A stretch of DNA of 46,321 nt from Deltaproteobacteria bacterium (lineage in GTDB: Bacteria; Myxococcota; Myxococcia; Myxococcales; 40CM-4-68-19). A program made the position numbers and the translations under genes. The stretch covers positions 1 through 46,321 of the forward strand of contig VBKL01000104.1 in the NCBI GenBank assembly GCA_005879805.1, read 5' to 3'. Each line of letters begins with the position of its first letter. Within the stretch, counting starts at the first letter, position 1. The notes under the pieces are model-generated. The model did not search any database. It saw only the letters and a list, made by a program, of their open reading frames with translations, and was not told where the DNA came from. Below, piece after piece: positions 43,955 to 46,321 of this stretch.

Positions 43955-45055
43955 ATGGGTGACCACCTCAGCGCGACCGAGTACCGCCTCCTCGTCGAGC
44001 ATTCACCGGTCATGATCTGGCGGGCGGCGCTCAACGCGGAGTGCGACTACTTCAACGACACCTGGCTCCAGTTCACCGGCCGCCCGCTCGCCAAGGAGAT
44101 GGGCAACGGTTGGGCCGAGGGCGTGCACCCCGAAGATCTCGATCGCTGCGTGAAGCACTACCTCGATCATTTCGCGCGGCGCGAGGCGTTCGAGATGGAG
44201 TATCGGCTCCGCCGCCACGACGGCGTATACCGCTGGATCTTCGATCGCGGCACGCCCTTCTACGACGACGCCGGCAACTTCGCGGGCTTCATCGGCAGCT
44301 GCGTCGACGTCGACAATCGCCGCCGCGCGCAGTCAGACCGCGAACGCAAGGGCGAGCAGCAGCTCGCCTCGGCTCGCGATTTCGAAAAATGGATCGTCGC
44401 CATCGTCAGCCACGACATCCGGAACCCCTTGAACGCGATCGCTGGTTCCGCGTCCACGCTGCTCGAGATGACGGACGTCCCAGCCGTGAAACGCGCCGGG
44501 GAGCGCGTCCTTCGCGGGGCCGAGCGGATCCAGGAAATCGTCGCCGACCTGCTCGACCTTTCGCGCGAGCGGCAGGGCAGCGGCGTTCCGGTTGCGCGGG
44601 CACGCACCGATCTACGGAGCATCTGCCGCCAGGTCCTCGACGAATTCGACGCGGCGGCCAAGGACCGCGCGCTGGAGCTGCGCTGCGAGGGGGAAGCGGT
44701 CGGCGATTGGGACCCGCACCGTCTCGCGCAAGCGATCTCGAATCTGGTCGGCAATGCCATCGAGCACAGTCCGCCTGGCTCTCCGATCCAGGTGAAGATC
44801 GACGCCCGCGAAAACACCGTCGTCGCCGAGGTGCATAACGAAGGGCACATTCCGCCGGAAGTGCTGCCGGAGATCTTCCAACCCTTCAAGTCCGGCGGAG
44901 AACGGATCGGACGCAGCCAGGGTCTGGGGCTCGGGCTCTTCATCGCGCAGGCGATCGCGAAGGCGCACAGGGGACACATCGAGGTCGCTTCGACCGCCGA
45001 GACCGGCACGAGCTTCCGGCTCGAGCTGCCGAGAAACAGCGCCGGGCCGACGTGA
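43955..45055 (+). CDS. PAS-domain histidine kinase (soluble)
   Basis: A 366-residue cytosolic sensor kinase without membrane segments. A PAS/PAC domain (EHSPVMIWRAALNAECDYFNDTWLQFTGR to FAGFIGSCVDVDNRRRA, about residues 10-130) is followed by a HisKA domain with His 153 in VSHDIRNPLNAI. The HATPase_c domain has NLVGNAIEHSPPG (N box) and GLGLGLFIAQAIAKAH (G2 box). The ATG at 43955 has GGGAG upstream and starts the PAS; an in-frame ATG-less extension exists but adds nothing. No response regulator is adjacent, so it is an orphan in this window. Confidence 0.88.
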   Translation: MGDHLSATEYRLLVEHSPVMIWRAALNAECDYFNDTWLQFTGRPLAKEMGNGWAEGVHPEDLDRCVKHYLDHFARREAFEMEYRLRRHDGVYRWIFDRGTPFYDDAGNFAGFIGSCVDVDNRRRAQSDRERKGEQQLASARDFEKWIVAIVSHDIRNPLNAIAGSASTLLEMTDVPAVKRAGERVLRGAERIQEIVADLLDLSRERQGSGVPVARARTDLRSICRQVLDEFDAAAKDRALELRCEGEAVGDWDPHRLAQAISNLVGNAIEHSPPGSPIQVKIDARENTVVAEVHNEGHIPPEVLPEIFQPFKSGGERIGRSQGLGLGLFIAQAIAKAHRGHIEVASTAETGTSFRLELPRNSAGPT

Positions 45056-45107
45056 CGGCCACGCCTGGCCGAGCGGGAAGACTTTTCGCGCAATCCGAGG
45101 GTCCGCG

Positions 45108-46321
45108 ATGCTGACGCGACGCAATCTGGTGCAGGGCGCGGGTGTGGTCCTCGCAGGTTCGGTGCTGCCGGCGAGTGGGGCGCGCGACACACCGGCGGTG
45201 GTGCCGGCGAAGCCGGCGTCCGGCGCAATGAACGATCTCACCGGAGAGTTGGCGCTCTACATGGTGGCGGCCCGTGAGCAGAACCTCCCACCCATGGCGA
45301 TGCGCGACGGGAAGCACCGCATCCTGGATACGCTGGGAGCGATCGTGTCGGGCACACGGCTCCGACCCGGGGAAGCGGCCATCCGCTTCATCCGTGCGCA
45401 GGGCGGCGTGCAGGAGGCCTCCGTGCTCGGCACGAACATCAAGACGACCGCGATCAACGCAGCGCTGGCGAACGGGATGTTCGCGCACGCCGACGAGACG
45501 GACGATGTCGATCCGCTGACCAAGGCGCATCCGGGCGCAGGGGTCGTGCCGGCTGCCCTGGCGATGGCGGAAAAGGAGCAGCGGTCCGGGCTGGAGCTGC
45601 TCCGGGCGGTCGTGCTCGGCTACGACGTCGGATGTCGCTTCGTCATCGCCCTCGGCCACGATGCCGTTCGCAAGAGCCACCGAGCCATCGAAGGTCCCGT
45701 CTCGACCATGGGCGGCATGGCCGCGGCGGCGTCCCTGGCGAGGCTCGGTGAGGAGGGGATGCGCTACGCAATCTCCTACGGCGCCCAACAGATCTCCGGC
45801 CTCTGGAGCTGGGTAGAGGACCACGAGCACATCGAGAAGGCATTCGACATTGGCGGGATGGGTGCTCGCAACGGCGTCACGGCCGCCGTCATGGTGCAGA
45901 GCGGCTGCACTGCCGTCCGCGACGTGCTGACGTGCCGGCACAACGCGCTGCAGGCGCTCTCCGCCAACCCGCGCCCCGAGGAAATGATGGCCGGGATGGG
46001 CACCCGGTTCTTTGTCTCGGAGACGGGCATCAAGACCTTCCCGGTGGGCTACCCCAACCAGGCTCCGCTCGATGCGTTGCTGACGCTTCGTCGCCAGCAT
46101 GACCTGCGTCCCGACAACGTCGAGCGCATCGTCGTCCGGCTGCCCGAAGACGCCCCGGGCATCGTCGGCAACAGCGGCATGCCCGACGTCAACTGCCAGC
46201 ACCTGATCGCCACGGCGCTGGTGGACGGCGGAGTCTCGTTCGAGAAGAGCCACTCGCGCGAGCACATGAGCGATCCGCAGATCAGCGCGATCATGAAGCG
46301 GGTGCAGGTGGTCGGAGACCC
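45108..46321 (+). CDS. MmgE/PrpD family protein with twin-arginine leader (3' end beyond window)
   Basis: Open to the window edge, 404 codons visible. The N-terminus LTRRNLVQGAGVVLAGSVLP is a twin-arginine (Tat) signal. The body is the MmgE/PrpD fold found in 2-methylcitrate dehydratase and iminodisuccinate epimerase relatives: RILDTLGAIVSGTRL, ANGMFAHADETDDVDPLTKAHPGAGVVPAALA, GGMGARNGVTAAVMVQSG and the late PVGYPNQAPLDALLTL. The HADE(T)DD stretch is the conserved active-site region. Family members normally act on organic acids in the cytosol, so an export leader is unusual. It begins 52 bp after the histidine kinase. Confidence 0.85.
   Translation, partial: MLTRRNLVQGAGVVLAGSVLPASGARDTPAVVPAKPASGAMNDLTGELALYMVAAREQNLPPMAMRDGKHRILDTLGAIVSGTRLRPGEAAIRFIRAQGGVQEASVLGTNIKTTAINAALANGMFAHADETDDVDPLTKAHPGAGVVPAALAMAEKEQRSGLELLRAVVLGYDVGCRFVIALGHDAVRKSHRAIEGPVSTMGGMAAAASLARLGEEGMRYAISYGAQQISGLWSWVEDHEHIEKAFDIGGMGARNGVTAAVMVQSGCTAVRDVLTCRHNALQALSANPRPEEMMAGMGTRFFVSETGIKTFPVGYPNQAPLDALLTLRRQHDLRPDNVERIVVRLPEDAPGIVGNSGMPDVNCQHLIATALVDGGVSFEKSHSREHMSDPQISAIMKRVQVVGD

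Overview
The window is high-GC DNA from a bacterium that looks like a member of the Myxococcota. This rests on lipoproteins with long Asp-Ala-Gly (PDAG) linkers and repeated EPND-type domains, an Oar-like TonB-dependent receptor, many small lipoproteins with Gly-rich tethers, frequent GTG/TTG starts, and the order prfA - prmC - murA. The assignment is inferred from gene style, not from a marker-gene tree. Both window ends cut genes: a methyltransferase on the left and a MmgE/PrpD-family protein on the right.

Layout: (1) 1-8.0 kb, housekeeping: leucyl aminopeptidase, release factor 1, two PrmC-type methyltransferase genes (the second broken), murA, a zinc-ribbon protein and a four-domain PPC lipoprotein. 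(2) 8.05-14.56 kb, an accessory island in the 3' end of tRNA-Gly(CCC). It is two small integrative elements in tandem. Three copies of a 47-bp core equal to the tRNA 3' half bound them, and each element has its own pair of arm repeats at almost identical distances from the core. Each carries a decayed tyrosine integrase at the tRNA-proximal end, a type II toxin-antitoxin module (DUF4258/MqsA-like in A, RHH/PIN in B) and an excisionase-like HTH at the far end. Element A also carries an LprI-like protein, a CAP-domain lipoprotein and a stray 3' fragment of a tRNA-Pro. (3) 14.8-24.4 kb: a winged-helix protein, a broken TonB receptor, an exported carboxymuconolactone-decarboxylase-like protein, then a leftward cluster of MFS transporter, molybdopterin oxidoreductase, an exported NADP-binding oxidoreductase and a methyltransferase. 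(4) 24.5-30.4 kb: lipase maturation factor and CrtI-like oxidoreductase (both damaged), a PHB-depolymerase-like esterase, a P450 with its middle missing, and a lipoprotein / Asp-His-rich secreted protein pair. (5) 30.6-34.0 kb: NarL-type two-component pair and a divergent lipoprotein. (6) 34.0-39.7 kb: a complete-order liv-type ABC transporter operon divergent from a TPP-enzyme gene. (7) 39.7-46.3 kb: a four-gene VIT/VWA operon, a divergent PAS histidine kinase and a Tat-leader MmgE/PrpD protein.

Two cross-cutting signals stand out. One is the conserved attachment-site geometry of the two tRNA-Gly elements, which puts the attachment core inside the 3' part of the integrase frame, between int and xis. 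The other is a recurrent lesion. At least five genes outside the island (prmC, CrtI-like, P450, livH, TPP enzyme) each lack roughly 70-90 residues from a conserved central region, and the TonB receptor and a convergent gene end look similarly cut. Either this genome is eroding through many short deletions, or the assembly lost short stretches; the sequence alone cannot decide.
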